Assembly (NCBI GenBank): GCA_029931535.1
Contig: JAQPZY010001621.1
Coordinates: 5,246,001 to 5,310,000 of the forward strand
Origin: Margaritifera margaritifera
Lineage: Eukaryota > Mollusca > Bivalvia > Unionida > Margaritiferidae
DNA: 64,000 bases
Reading direction: 5' to 3'
Positions within the stretch are counted from its first letter, which is position 1. Each line of letters starts with the position of its first letter. The notes beneath the pieces were generated by a model. That model worked only from the letters and a program-made list of their open reading frames with translations, had not been told where the DNA came from and ran no database searches. This document shows positions 9,611 to 22,010 of the stretch, piece by piece. The translations under genes were made by a program, and so were the position numbers.

Positions 9611-10865
9611 TCAGCCCTCTCAAGCTTCTTTCGCTATTACGCAATTCTTGCATTGTGGTTTCTGTGAGTGAAGCATTTTAACAAAAGCACTGATGTTGAA
9701 ATTCGTCGTAAAGAAATTACTTCCGCTCATGTATATATTCCACAATGAGGCAAAGAAAAGACAAAATCGCTTCAGTTTATATTAAATCGATCACGATTGT
9801 TGTATTTCCTACAAATGTATTCTACTTGCCTGTATAAGTAATAATGTACGATCATTTAAATCTCCTGTATATTTACCTTACGGAAACTTGTCATAATTTA
9901 TTCTCATTCCATATGTCTGCATCAGTTTGTGGGCATCGCGTAGCAAAGTTATTAAATTATTCTTTCTGCAGTTCTATGGCTCTTAGTTTCACAATGCCTT
10001 CTTGTGCAAGGGAGGTTTTATCCAAAATACTTGTTTCTATTGCCCAATCAACGATATATTTGATTTCAAGAGAATCGTGGAGAAAAGGACTTAAAGAAGA
10101 TGACATAATATTTAAATAAAGCGTACATTTAATAGGATATTTGAAGTCAAGATGATATATTGAGTAATTTGTTTAACACAACTTCAACTTCAACTTTAAC
10201 ATGCAGGTCTAGTAACTATGACCATCGTCGATGGTCAAACTGCAACTTTTTGTGTACTCGCTATTAATGGAACCACGCAGTAAACGGATTGTATGGGAAC
10301 AATGGAACATTATGGGATAAATAAAAGCTGCATGACTTTTAAGATCAGGATGGTTTGGATCGCTGGTCAGTATCACGGGTTTGTTCTTCGGATCGTTTAA
10401 TGTGATACGGTCTTCCAATCGACTTACGAACAATCCATTCGTAATTATCTTACATTATTTTTTTATTTGGAAACGTTTCAATGAAACTTTGTTTATTAAA
10501 TTTGATACGTTCGTACAGACTAGACGTCAAGTACTGCACTAGTCTGCACTAAATAATTGACGATTAAATACAAAAGAAATATTGATGAGAGAAATACAAT
10601 TCGATTTAATGACCGAGCAGAAGAGCGTGTTCAGCACAAGTATTGAATTAAACTCAATCTGCTCACCACCGTTACCCAAAATAGATACTTGCCTAAAACA
10701 CAATTGGTACTAGTAACTTCCGTCTCTACTGTCTTAACATTACAGAAAAACGCAGTAATTATTCTTAATTTTTCTCATCTCGCATCTAGCGCCTCTCCAG
10801 TACTATATCTTTCATTGAACCAAACCGATATTGTGTGCATCCCAGCCCTTCTTCTTCCTCCCTCC

Positions 10866-10905
<40 letters not shown>

Positions 10906-11300
10906 TAATCAATTGAAACGCATTTGCAAAATAAAGATTCTACGGTAGAAGAAATAATGCCAGGAAACAAACCGTGTGCAAAATTCATTGTTTACGAGAC
11001 ACTCGTTCCCTCCATGATGCTAAAAATAGAAAATACGTTAATTTCGTAGCTACTGAGGACGATGAAGGACGAATAGTGCTTATAAAAGTAAGGCTTTCAA
11101 GGCCACAGTCATTTCATTTTCATGTGGAGTGGATGAGAAAGTAATTTTCATCTATTAGTCAAGGGTAGCATAGAAGCATGTCTGAAACTCATGAATCTGA
11201 ACATTTTATAGAGGGAATATGAGCCTTGGATATGTAGCACTCTTTTATAATAAAACAGAACCCTTGTATAATAAAATGCCGCTATAGGTCTGATAATGTG
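9611..11300. other. Intergenic sequence without recognised genes
   Basis: AT-rich unique sequence with short open frames of no coding character. A (GT)n tract lies at about 10870-10903. No RNA gene or transposon end was recognised. Confidence 0.4.
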
Positions 11301-11310
11301 GACGGTAAAT

Positions 11311-11397
11311 AATACAATGATAAATTAGGTAGTAATTATAATACAATGATAAATGAGGTAGTAATTATAATACAATGATAAATTAGGTAGTAATTAT
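11311..11397. repeat. 29-bp tandem repeat, three copies
   Basis: Three near-identical units contain AATACAATGATAAATTAGG and TAGTAATTAT. The middle unit has GAGG in place of TAGG. Confidence 0.9.
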
Positions 11398-11439
11398 ATC
11401 TGTAATACAATAAAACTCGTGTTACATATATTCAATTCT

Positions 11440-12500
11440 GAAATGTTGGACTATTTAACTTGTTAAAATATTGATATTTTTACGTAGTTATAGGGGGTCG
11501 AGCAATAAAGAATCACAAAAATATTTATAGGTTTTATGTGCATTTTTTCTTGCGCTACTCTTACATAGAAAAAGTAGAGAAACGTATCCTGTCACTAATT
11601 GTTCGTAAAATAATAGCTGAATGAGTATTGAAAAATTCACCAAATTTCCACAGGTGGAAGATCGTTGATCCCTCTTATCCAATACACAAAGAATAGTATA
11701 TTTTGACCCCTCTTATCCAATACACAAAGAATAGTGTATTTTGACCCCTCTTATCCAATACACAAGGAATAGTGTATTTTGACCCCTCTTATCCAATACA
11801 CAAAGAATAGTGTATTTTGGAGAGTGAATATTTTCAGTATGACACAGTTACTGAGATCACATCGGTTTTCCGAAACTGAAAGCCTGAAAGTCCGATTCAT
11901 AGCAGGTCGTAAATCGCAAAAGATTTCAGAAGGTCTCATATATTTTCGTTAACTTTATCAATTTCTTGCACAGGGTTGTATTGCGTTTATTAACATTCTT
12001 TAAGAATTTTTCTTTTTAATTATTTAATAAGAGACAGACAGTCGCAACCACGTCAGTTCAAGTCCAATCCATCCCTAAGTTCATAGCGCTACCATGCACC
12101 CAGATAAAAGGCGAGGTCATATTATTATTACATTTCACAATGTAATGATCACGTCGTTTCGAGCAACGCAGTAAGCGTTGATTTTACAAAAGCGGACTAC
12201 TCCAAGGATGATCGCTTGTGAAATGTTGGAGTATTTAACATTTAAAAATATTTGTACATAGCGAAAATGCAAACAATTCGCAAAAAGAAATTATGAATTG
12301 GTATGCCTTTTCTTGCGCTACACTTGATTAAATATCTATCCACAAGAAAGGTGATACATTTAGTGATTTGTGCCAAATTCAACTTGAACATAAAGGTTGC
12401 GATTATCTAAGTTCTACAAGAATTTGTATTTTGAATTATTTAATAAGAGACAGAATTCTCAACCACGTCATTTCATTTTACGTCCAGTCTCTCCAAGAAA
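11440..12500. repeat. Diverged direct duplication
   Basis: The block starting GAAATGTTGGACTATTTAAC at about 11440 and ending TTATTTAATAAGAGACAGAC…CAACCACGTCA near 12055 is echoed by one starting GAAATGTTGGAGTATTTAAC at about 12223 and ending TTATTTAATAAGAGACAGAA…CAACCACGTCA near 12470. TTCTTGCGCTAC is shared in the middle. The first copy is longer because it contains the 38-bp array. No coding potential is evident. Confidence 0.6.
11668..11819. repeat. 38-bp tandem repeat, four copies, each with a dyad
   Basis: Four units contain CCTCTTATCCAATACACAAA and GAATAGTGTATTTTGA. Each unit contains the inverted arms AATACAC and GTGTATT around an 8-nt loop. Confidence 0.9.
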
Positions 12501-14044
12501 TCACCTCAGTACAAAGTGACGTCATGTCTAGTTCGGAAAATCCTGGCGATCGTTTCACAAAGCGTACGAAACTTACAAGTGGCTGAAGACACTTACATGT
12601 ATGTAAGTGACTGTACGTAATTTACGTACTTTACGTTTTAAGAAAGCCTATTTGAGTGGATCGTAAGATACGTGTACGTAACGTTAAAGTGCATATCATC
12701 ATAACATGTTGCAAGAAATTTATCTTCGATTTCATTGAATTCGAGTGAGTTTCGTGCATTTTGTTAGCAAAATGGAAAAAGAAAGGCATGACATGTTCGT
12801 GTTCAATTTATGTGTCATATTGAACAGCGCAAAAAATCATTTCAAATTGTAAACAAGTGCATATAATGGGTATAGGAAAATGTCATCATCAACATGTAAA
12901 TCATTATGTTCTTGAGAAAACATAACATTGATGTGACGGTCGCTTAAGAAAAATGCAACCGACGACAGGAGGAGAAAAGAATCACAACTTAATCCTCATC
13001 ATCATTTGTCCCCTGTTAAATGGAAAACATATCCAGGGAATGCTACATTAATATCCTATCAGAAATTTTTTTTTTTTTTAAATTAAAAAAAAAAAAAGCA
13101 AACAAACAAACACATTGTTTTAATCTAAAAATATGTTTGCCTTTGTCTACAAAAATACGACTTGTATACTTTATTAGTTAGTAATGATGCAAGGGTAGGC
13201 TTTCCGTTTATGTACATTTCAAGTCTTGTTTACGCACACAGATTTTACCGTATATGAACCAAATTTATTAATATTCTAAATCGTTACGTTTCTCTTGAGG
13301 AAAAAAAAATAAATAAATAAAAATTAAAAAATGAACAAACGGAAACAAGACTGTTGGATATACTGGCTCAGTATTTCATTTGGCAACGAAATAATGTTAC
13401 CTTGTGGTAAAACCTTTCGCAAAGACGAAAGCAAAGTGTAAAATTGGAATTCTTGTGTTTCCATTTTGGCCGTGGCAGTTTGATTTCTGCTTGATCTAAT
13501 CAAAAACTAAAACTTGACGTTTCTAATCCTGGGAAGTAGGGGTGGGTGGGTGGGGGGTCGAGGGGTGTGAGGGAGGGTGGCAAGTAAAATATTATGTCTC
13601 TTGCCCATATATTGTGAAGAGTATCATGGGGGGGGGGATCCAGATTTTTGAGCGATTTATGAATATTTTTCTCCGAGGAAATAGAGTACCTGAGGACTAT
13701 TCCAGAAATTACGTAAAGCATTTCATTTCTACATAGGTCTAGTGGTTGTTTTCAAGACATTTTTAGATTTTTTTAAAAAATGACTACATGTACAAAACAA
13801 ATGGACATGTAACCTGGTGACTTTAAGAACTTGGTTTGTGACTCGTGAAGCCTACCCCTGAGTTTTTTTTTTTCTTTTCTTTTGTTTCATTTTTTTTTTT
13901 TTTAAAGTAGCTTATGATATATGGAAGATTGGAGGAACTTTCTTCATTTAGAAAAATAAATGAGGTTCATAATTTCGTATCATAGTTTTTCTCAACACTG
14001 TAAAAAAATATTTTCAATCTATACAGCACACATATTATAACCCC
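12500..14044. other. Intergenic sequence
   Basis: No gene recognised. Two adjacent perfect palindromes lie at 12591-12608 (ACTTACAT, GT, ATGTAAGT) and 12613-12629 (GTACGTAA, T, TTACGTAC). Homopolymer A/T runs lie near 13068-13100 and 13862-13905, and a G-rich run near 13540-13580. Confidence 0.4.
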
Positions 14045-14756
14045 TGTTACGGAATTATGTATATGGAATCTATAATGTGCTTAAACTTTTGGCCTATGAC
14101 TCTACTTTAAAGTTGTGTCAAATAGTGAGTCATATTTAAGTTGGGTTTAGTTGTACGTTTTGTTCAAGGTCAGAGCTGTTGATCATTCTTCAGTAAAATT
14201 CCATGAAATAGACGCATTTAGTATTGCATTCTGGGTCATAATATGACACGTTTCCTGTTGTGAAATGTGCCATTTGCAAGTTGTATAAAAGACCTGGAAA
14301 TACGAATTATTTCCATTCCATTTTAGATCTTGAGTTGAAAAGAACTGATTTTTTTAATGATAAGCTTTGGAATCATCAGATCGTTTGAAATAATAGCCGT
14401 GCTGCTGTAATGCCATGCTGTATAGATGATTCAAAAGGAATTATTTATTGGACCATTCATCAGAGCATTACGAAGACTCATTCTTTCGGAACATTCGTTC
14501 ATTACGAAGATTCATTTGGAACATTCATTAACTTGGAACATTCATTCATTTGGAACATTTTATAGTTTCTATATATACAGGACTTGTGATTAGGACACTA
14601 ACAATTGTTGGATTATTTGGATTATAATACACAATACTGTAAGTGTATTTTGATTTTCACATTAATTATTTAAAATAAATTGTTTGTTGATTTTTACAAA
14701 AATTGTTGGTTTCACTTTCTTTTTATTACGTTTGTTCGAGCCATAGAGTCGTAACA
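14045..14756 (+). mobile_element. Solo LTR related to the Gmr1-like family
   Basis: A 712-bp unit bounded by TGTTACGG and CGTAACA, flanked on both sides by CCCC (4-bp target duplication). Its 3' end (TTGGTTTCACTTTCTTT…CATAGAGTCGTAACA) resembles the sense strand of the LTRs at 3109-3862 and 53426-54176, which sets its orientation. A TATA box (TATAAAA, 14284-14290) is present and AATAAATTG near 14675 could serve as the poly(A) signal. No internal retroviral coding flanks it, so it is a recombination product. Confidence 0.8.
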
Positions 14757-14885
14757 CCCCTTATGATACAGGAACATTACGATTTTTTATTATACGGTCA
14801 GATAAAGCTGCGCGACTCTATTGCGATCTTTAAATGGTTTGCAGCCGGTTCTTTTTCATTTCACTTTCCTTGTATCCGAAAATTG

Positions 14886-14887
<2 letters not shown>

Positions 14888-14982
<95 letters not shown>
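14888..14982. repeat. (TA)n microsatellite
   Basis: About 95 bp of pure AT alternation. Confidence 0.95.
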
Positions 14983-14984
<2 letters not shown>

Positions 14985-15696
14985 TGATGTTCGTTCTTAC
15001 CAGCTGCTGCTAGTATTTGTGGTATTATTAACCGTTATCGAGTTGATCACTTAATTTTCTATCTGTTTAGGGATTCTTATTGCGGATTGTTTCTGGCTGA
15101 AAAACAAAACGTTATTTTGATGGGTTCATTTGCAGTTGCTGACCTTTACTTAATTTGAGTTGTCTAATCCCACTTTCGTTTCTTAACCTTTTTATTCCAT
15201 TATTTTTGACAAATTCATTTCACAGCTTTCTATCCACATGATCTTGAATGAGGCTGATTTATGAGAATTTTGTCCTTCATTATTAAGTAGAGTTATGGTC
15301 CATCTTTGCGCATGTATTTAATGTGATACCAAAATGTTTTGCACTTCTTTCACAATTACTGCATAAGCCTTCTCGTCGCTTTATTTTTATTTGAATTTAA
15401 CCTGGTACATAGAATTACAGCTTTACATGTGCAAGATCTCAGATGAATATGCCAGAGAGCATCTTTTCAAATTACATGTAAAAATATATCCATTTCGCTT
15501 TCTCCTCGGCGTTTTTATTAATTGGTATGTATACCTTTTATGTTGTTTTCTGTCGTTTTTCTTTTCTCAGTAAAGTATGAATCAATCTAAACTTGTGACT
15601 GTTATGAACTTGGACATCAGCTGAGCCATCCACATGTAAATCAAACGGCATTCAGATGTACCAAACATGATGTAGATGTCACTCGATCCATCACGA

Positions 15697-15731
<35 letters not shown>

Positions 15732-16280
15732 GTGATAATGCAAAATGTTAAGATGTTGCAATGCTTTGAGAACTAATATGGCATCATAGTATATACAGGA
15801 ACTCACAACAATAATAATAACAACAACAACATCAACAAAAACTACTACCACGACGACTACTGCTACTTATAAAACCACTGCTACTACTACTACTTCTACT
15901 ACAATGAGCCTACCATAGGGGGCAAAGGCAAAAATAAAGTAAATGAGAGCACAAATGCAACCACCACAACAATAAGAATAATAATCACCATCACAATCAC
16001 TATCAACAAGGGGAACAGGATCATTATTGATGATGATGGGATGAATATTAGTAATGGTTGTTATGATATTAATGAAAAGGAAACTAAATCAGTTGATATG
16101 CCAATCGTAAACAACAACACGTATATGTTTACTAGTCTAAATAACAGACAAGTGTAAATAAAAAGTATATGGAAAAAACAGTGCATAAATATACATACCT
16201 TGTTGAGTTTCTCCTTAGCTGAAAAATATCCAAAATCCAGTGTATAAACTGACTGTATAATATTCCTAAAGTTATTTTAT
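14983..16280. other. Intergenic sequence
   Basis: No gene supported. It includes a T-homopolymer at about 15698-15730 and degenerate trinucleotide runs (AAC/ACT) at 15800-15905. Confidence 0.4.
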
Positions 16281-16289
16281 AATGATTAC

Positions 16290-16765
16290 ACTTATGAGAT
16301 GTGAAAGATTTGTTGCCAACATTACGGAGCCTCGTTCTGATTCAGCTGATCCCCATATATGTACATGGCACATCTCCTTTTCCTGGGGATCCCAATGGGG
16401 AATACATACCAATGTCCGTGCACCATCCCTGCAGCTGTTTAAAGAATTAAACTGGCTCACTGTCAAAAATAGAATTACTTACCAAAAACTCATGTATGTG
16501 TTCAAATCTATTTATAACTTGTCTCCTGAATACCTGAATGAAAACTTTACATTGATTACCGACTCCACTTTATATAATTTAAGATCACTGGAAACCAACA
16601 ATATTTTTCCCCCAAGAGCAAAATCTTACTTTTTCAAGAAACGTCTCCAATTTTCAGGAGTAATATTATGGAACTGACTACCGGCTAATTTGAAAGTTGA
16701 AAGCAATATTAAAGAGTTTAAGAATGGTTGCAAAAAGTACATTCTTGAACAGCAATCTTTTTGAA
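16290..16765 (+). pseudogene. C-terminal fragment of a non-LTR retrotransposon reverse transcriptase
   Basis: The frame reads LQLFKELNWLTVKNRITYQK, then FKSIYNLSPEYL, then LRSLETNNIFPPRAKSYFFK, and ends VILWN followed by an in-frame TGA and then LPANLKVESNIKEFKNGCKK. The pattern LNWLPV…RI, LP..L, R…F…LWN.LP…FK is typical of the region after the RT domain in CR1/L2/Jockey-type LINEs. The 5' part and the RT core are absent, as expected for a 5'-truncated insertion. The first ~45 codons (16282-16420) do not match the pattern well and may be rearranged. Confidence 0.7.
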
Positions 16766-16798
16766 GTTCTTCTAAGTATGTTGTGTGGGGGGTGGGGG

Positions 16799-16801
16799 TG
16801 G

Positions 16802-16871
<70 letters not shown>
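16799..16871. repeat. Compound (GT)n(GA)n microsatellite
   Basis: GT repeats at 16800-16826 pass directly into GA repeats to 16871, directly 3' of the LINE fragment. Confidence 0.95.
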
Positions 16872-16874
<3 letters not shown>

Positions 16875-17046
16875 ATCAAGTGATGAAATAGTGAAGTGTA
16901 CACGAGTTTTAAGAACAAGTTTAATCGTTTTTTTCTTTCTGTTTCTTTGATTATTATTATATATTTTTTTCTTTCTTTTCTTTTCTTTTGAGGGCCGCAG
17001 GGGAGATTAGTGTTTGTACCACTAACTGTGTTATCCTCTCCAAATA

Positions 17047-17047
17047 A

Positions 17048-17103
<56 letters not shown>
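17047..17103. repeat. (ATT)n microsatellite
   Basis: Near-perfect trinucleotide tract abutting the 5' side of the SINE. Confidence 0.95.
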
Positions 17104-17121
17104 CCTCAATCCACCATAATT

Positions 17122-17363
17122 CGTGGCTCTGGGTGGCCGAGTGGTTTAAGGCGCTCACCTTTACAGATCACTGACATCTCACCTCTGTGTCTCGGGCTCG
17201 GCCAACGTGGGTATGTGAGAAAGCTTGCCAGCAGCTTCCCGTGGGTCGGTGGTTCTTCCCGGGGTTTTCACCGGTCTTCCTCCACCAAATATACTGGCTG
17301 CCATGTATAGCCTATCATGTGCTGAAAAATGGTGTTAAAACCCATAACAACCAACCAACCAAC
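17122..17363 (+). mobile_element. tRNA-derived SINE
   Basis: The head resembles a tRNA-Leu/Ser gene: GGGTGGCCGAGTGGTTTAAGG with a good polymerase III A box (TGGCCGAGTGG, 17134-17144) and a degenerate B-box region near 17200 (GGGCTCGGCC). A central domain follows (TCCCGGGGTTTTCACCGG, TTCCTCCACCAAATA), then a 3' part with ACTGGCTGCCATGTATA and GTGTTAAAACCC, and a terminal (AACC)n tail at 17346-17363. The arrangement and wording resemble bivalve SINEs. It is a fossil in this position and not a functional tRNA. Confidence 0.8.
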
Positions 17364-18324
17364 CGCCATATTTCGTGCCATTAACGTGTATTTTAACGCG
17401 TTCGTTATAATATTGTGAGAATCTATTCAAATAACCATAGAAAGTGTTCAGCTATATCTGCTTAATTTATTCATCGTTGAAACATGTTTATAAACTCTCT
17501 AAATCCTTTGCGAGCTACCATTTTTCTGAGCGTGTCAAAATTTGTCTATTTCCGGAAGCTCATCTATGGTTCGTACCCCTGAAATAAAGGCCACGTGACG
17601 TAAGATTGGAATGTGACAAATAGGCCAAAGTGTGGAAACAGATCGTTTATAATATCTCTTTATTTTAATTAACTGCATTTGTAATTTCATTGCTTTAGTA
17701 CACATATTGACTGCAATAAAACACATATAAAAATAATGCCAAAAGTATAAAAAAAAAAATTTAAAAATAGGATGCGTTTTTTAATTATTTTGTTGTAAGC
17801 TATTTCGATATAATTATCGTATTTAAAGATACGCTGAACTTTTAAAAGATTTTTGCCCCCTACATTACAATAATCCAATAAAGAATTTCATACTGCATTC
17901 TCTTCCACTTGATTTATTTTTTCTAACATGATATACATGTACTAAGTTCATGTTATAAAAACGAAGTTTTTACATTGCCTTTGTCGTCTGAGAAATCTCT
18001 GCGTGGATTTCCTACTAATAAAAAGGTAAATAAAACTAAAATGTGAACAGCGGCCCTGGCTTGAACAGCTAACACTCACGCCAGGGCCACAAACTTGAGG
18101 CAAATATGGAATTGTAAAATTGGCCGTTTTTATTGTGTTTTTTCAATTTGAATTGTAGTTCGTATTTAAATTTCATTTCATCGAATATTTCTTAATCAGC
18201 ACTTACTGTCATTTTCAACGAACGCTAGTGACCCAGTTGATGACGTCAGGATATTAAAACAAGCACGTGAGGTCGTGAGAGACATGGTGCACGATTCAAG
18301 GAATAAAGTTACGAGTGTCGACGA
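17364..18324. other. Intergenic sequence
   Basis: No gene or repeat was recognised in this AT-rich interval before the (ATT)n tract. Confidence 0.4.

Positions 18325-18376
<52 letters not shown>
18325..18376. repeat. (ATT)n microsatellite
   Basis: Pure ATT repeats just outside the 5' LTR of the following element. Confidence 0.95.
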
Positions 18377-18382
18377 TAAGAG

Positions 18383-18632
18383 TGCCCCAGACCCAAGCTA
18401 ATTATGAAGCTAATGGGGGCATGAGCTGAAATGAGAAGACAAGGTTACTAAGATTGGAGGCAGTAGAGTTAGAGTACAGCAAGGGTTAAGATCAGTTTGG
18501 AGAGAGAAGTATATTCGTTCGTTGGTAGATGTATAGCTGTGTAATAGTAAATAAAGGAATAAGAAGAATATACTCGTTGAGTTACTGATACCACGGGGAA
18601 TAACATAAGTGTACAATAAGGCTTCCTTGACA
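18383..18632 (+). repeat. 5' LTR of the decayed gypsy element
   Basis: 250 bp from TGCCCCAGACC to TTGACA, followed 4 nt later by the primer-binding site. It contains AATAAAGGAATAAG, a possible poly(A) signal. It matches the two halves of the 3' LTR. Confidence 0.8.
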
Positions 18633-18636
18633 TTAG

Positions 18637-18654
18637 TGGTGTCAGAAGTGGGAT
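18637..18654 (+). other. Primer-binding site, tRNA-Leu type
   Basis: TGGTGTCAGAAGTGGGAT is complementary to the 3' end of a tRNA-Leu with its CCA tail (…ATCCCACTTCTGACA-CCA). Confidence 0.65.
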
Positions 18655-18690
18655 CAATTACGAACTTAAAACGATTATTTTTGGTGGACT

Positions 18691-19605
18691 ATGGGAAGAG
18701 CAAAAAGTAAAAGGAACAGACGAGACAGTGTTGATTCGTGTTTTGACAAGATGGAGCTAAAACATTCAACCATAACATCTCCACACTTGTATGGAGAAAT
18801 GAACGATGACTTTGAAAGCTGGCATAAAACATTTGAGAGGATATCCACAGCAAACAGGTGGAATAGTGATAGAAAATTGGAGATGCTTCCAGCACTGTTA
18901 AGAAGCCTATTTTGAAGACCTTGACGAAGAAGAAAAATCATCTTATGATACGCTTATAATGAAACTGAAGGAAAGATTTTGCCCGGAGGATTTACAGAGA
19001 ATGTATTTCTCTGAATTATTTCAAAGGAAACAATTGAATGGTGGAAGTGTGGAAGATTACGGAAATACAATACAGCGTCTAGCCCGCCGAGCACATGGGG
19101 GCCCAGAATGAAAATGACAAACTGTTGATGGAACACTTCATTCAAAGACTGAGACCTAGGCTAAAAAAGATTTTTAATTATAAGTGATCCAAAATCCTTT
19201 GAACAGGCATTCATAATAACAAAACGTGAGGAACGTAATGAAAATATTCATGGACCACAGTCGATACAAACCTTGAATCATGATACTCGGAGCGATGACA
19301 AGATTCAAACCTTAACTGAAAGAGTCGAGTTTTTGGCAAGTGAAGTTGCTTCTCTGAGAATTAAGGTTCTCCCATTTAGAGGTCGAGGAAAGAGCTACAC
19401 AAGAAGCTTTGACAAACGGGGTCGTGGCACCTACGCGTCGAGAAATATGAGAACAACAGTGGGTATACCAATATGCAACTTTTGCCAGTGTTTTGAAAAG
19501 TATAACCAAGTGCAACCTTTAACCTATACCTGGCAACTTTCAGAGAGGGCAAAGGGGCCCCAGAAACTCAGGAAAATTCTGCAAGAACATCATCTGGAAC
19601 CATGA
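18691..19605 (+). pseudogene. Gag remnant
   Basis: It starts MGRAKSKRNRRDS and reads through FESWHKTFERISTANRW before a stop at 18913-18915. It continues in other frames (FCPEDLQRMYFSELFQRKQ, VEFLASEVASLRIKVLPFRG) to a region with CNFCQCF, probably the remains of a CCHC zinc knuckle, near 19480. At least two frameshifts are needed to link these parts. Confidence 0.7.
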
Positions 19606-20230
19606 ACAATGCCAGTGATTATTGCAGCCTTCAATCAGACACAATAATTACTTCTGTAACGGCCAGGGGCAATAAAGGACTATTTACTCCAGGGACACTG
19701 TTCGGTCAAAAAGCCAATTTATATCTTGATACGGGCTATGAGGTGTCAGTAGTGAGTGATAGAATTATGACAACTGCGGTCAAACAAACCATTGAGCCCT
19801 AAGTGAGAAATGTGGTTTCTGCAACAAGGCAATCTCTGGACATTATCGGGTTTGTGCCATGCGACATCTGTGTTGGTAATGCTGGGTTAATTAGAGAAAA
19901 TATGTTGTCAAACATTTCCAGTATGACGCCATAATTGGAATGGATATTTTGAGACAAATTAACTTTGTGATTGATGTACCAGACAACTCAATCTACTGGA
20001 ACATTCGTTATGTGAAATTGCTTTCAAGTGAGGATGAAACAGAATCTAAGAAATCCTGGCGTGTGAACTTAATAAAAACAGTTGAAATACCGACCCGTTC
20101 AGAAATGCTGCTCGAGGGAAAAATAGACAGCGAGGCATATGGGAAGTTAGGATTGATTGAGCTAAAACAAGACTTTATATATAGATACAGCGTAGTGCAA
20201 GCCAGAGCGCTAACTAAGGTCAATGACTAA
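19602..20230 (+). pseudogene. Retropepsin and linker remnant
   Basis: LYLDTGYEVSVVSDRI near 19720-19765 is a retroviral-type protease active site (DTG). A stop follows at 19800-19802, and the typical later motif (IIGMDILRQINFVIDVP) appears near 19930-19980. The rest to 20230 is the linker before RT. Confidence 0.7.
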
Positions 20231-20599
20231 GACTATTAAACCCAAGTTCGAAACCAGTGAAACTCTACAAGAGCACGACAATAAGCTAATTTGAGGAAAT
20301 AGATGAAATATGTGAAAACGAATCAGAGCAGCAACTATGTGATGAAAACATTCAGAATGAAACTGCTGAACTTAATGACCAGGATTTTGATATTGACTGG
20401 AGCAAATATTCTGCAGAACAACAGGTCAAATAAGCAAACTTCTTTACTCGTACAGTGATATTTTTGCAAAATCTGACGAAGATCTATGAAGAACAGACAT
20501 GGCGGAACACAGGATAGACACGGGGCAAAGTTAGTCCACCAAATCAAACAGAGACCATACACGCTTCCTTTCTCTTAAAGAGAGGAAGTTAGAAATCAG

Positions 20600-21780
20600 A
20601 TGCAAGAATAGGGATGTGATACGGCCTTCAACCGGTCCTTGGTTAAGTCCTGTCATACTAGTCGAGAACCCAGATAGAAAATATGGTTTTGTGATTAACT
20701 ATCGCCGTTTGTAATCCGTGTGCAAGAAGGATGTCTATCCCCTCCCAAAAATAGAAGAAATGCTTGAAGCTTTCAGCAATTGTCAATACTTTACTTGTTT
20801 AGATTGCTTGTCTGGATACCATCAGGTACCAATCAGAGAACAGGATAAAGAGAAAACATGCATTTGTTTGCTCGGAAGGCTTATACGAGTTTAACAGTGG
20901 AATTTGGACTGTGCAACGCTCCCGGGACCTTCCAACGACTTATGGATCTACTACTAGCAGGAAATCAGTGGAAATTTGTTCTGGTATGCATTGATGATAT
21001 TATAATCTTTACCTCCAGCTTTGATGACCATGTGCTTCATTTACAGGAAGTGTTTGAGAGACTAAGAAAAGCAAATCTCAAATCAAAACTGGCCAAATGT
21101 GCATTCTTCAAATAAGAAGTCCAGTTTCTCAGACATGTTGTAACCAATGATGGGATTTAAGTTTCTGATGACAAAATTAAGGCCGTGCTGGAGTTTCCAA
21201 CACCCGTAAGTCAACGACCTTATATGCATTTCTAGGTCTTGCATCGTATTACAGCAAGTTTGTGAAATGGTTTGGAAATTATTGCACAACCACTAACTCT
21301 GCTTTTGAATAATGATGCAACCTGGGAGTGTAATGATGAATTTGGACTTGCTTTCAACATTCTAAAACATAAACTGACCACAGCTCCAGTGTTAGGTTAT
21401 TCGGAGTTCTCCAGACCATTAACCCTGCATTGTTACAGTTCCGTATTTGTCTTCGGAGTTGTTTTGGCACAAAGGGTAAAACTAGTATCGAAAGAACAAT
21501 CGCATATGCTAGAACTAGTTAAAGAAAAGTGAGAAACTTTACTCTGTAATTGAAAGAGAAACCATTACAGTAGTGTGGGGGATAGAAACTTTTAGTCAAT
21601 ATCTGTTTTGTCACAAATTCACGCTAGTCACAGATCACTGTCCATTAAAATAGCTTATCGGAATGAAACATCCGAGTGGTGAGCTAGACAGATGGTCGCT
21701 TCAGGAATATGACATGACAGTTGAGTACATGGCTGGAAAATCTCATATCAATGCAGATGGGCCTAGTCGTACAGAATATG
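20600..21780 (+). pseudogene. Reverse transcriptase and RNase H remnant
   Basis: The RT motifs read GPWLSPVILVENP, FVINYRRL (then TAA), YPLPKIEEMLEAF, FTCLDCLSGYHQVPI, FGLCNAPGTFQRLMDLLL and VCIDDIIIF, in which Tyr of YxDD is Cys. RNase H follows with LTTAPVLGYSEFSRP, SVIERETITVVWGI, FTLVTDHCPLK and GKSHINADG. The frame changes several times and stops occur at about 20713 and 21113. Confidence 0.8.
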
Positions 21781-22010
21781 GCGAGGGTGTCAATTGAATG
21801 GAGACGCCAAAGAATGTGAGGTACAAATTAACAAAGTACAGGACATTAAACCAGGCTTACAGCTAGATAGGGTGCGTGAATTACAGGAGAAAGACCCAAA
21901 TTTAAAATAAATGCCCAAAAGCTGGCTGCCATGGCTTCTGATTATGAACTGATAAATGGTGTGTTATATCACATATGGTCACAAGGTCCAAACAGAAGGC
22001 GGACACATGT

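Noticed and set aside
13500..13736. Overlapping open frames on both strands around the G-rich stretch
   Set aside because: Low-complexity, no codon pattern, no homology recognised.
14703..15054. Tyr/Ile-repeat open frames
   Set aside because: Produced by the (TA)n microsatellite.
17122..17210. Possible functional tRNA gene
   Set aside because: The A box is good, but the B box and acceptor stem are not, and the sequence continues into a SINE body and AACC tail.
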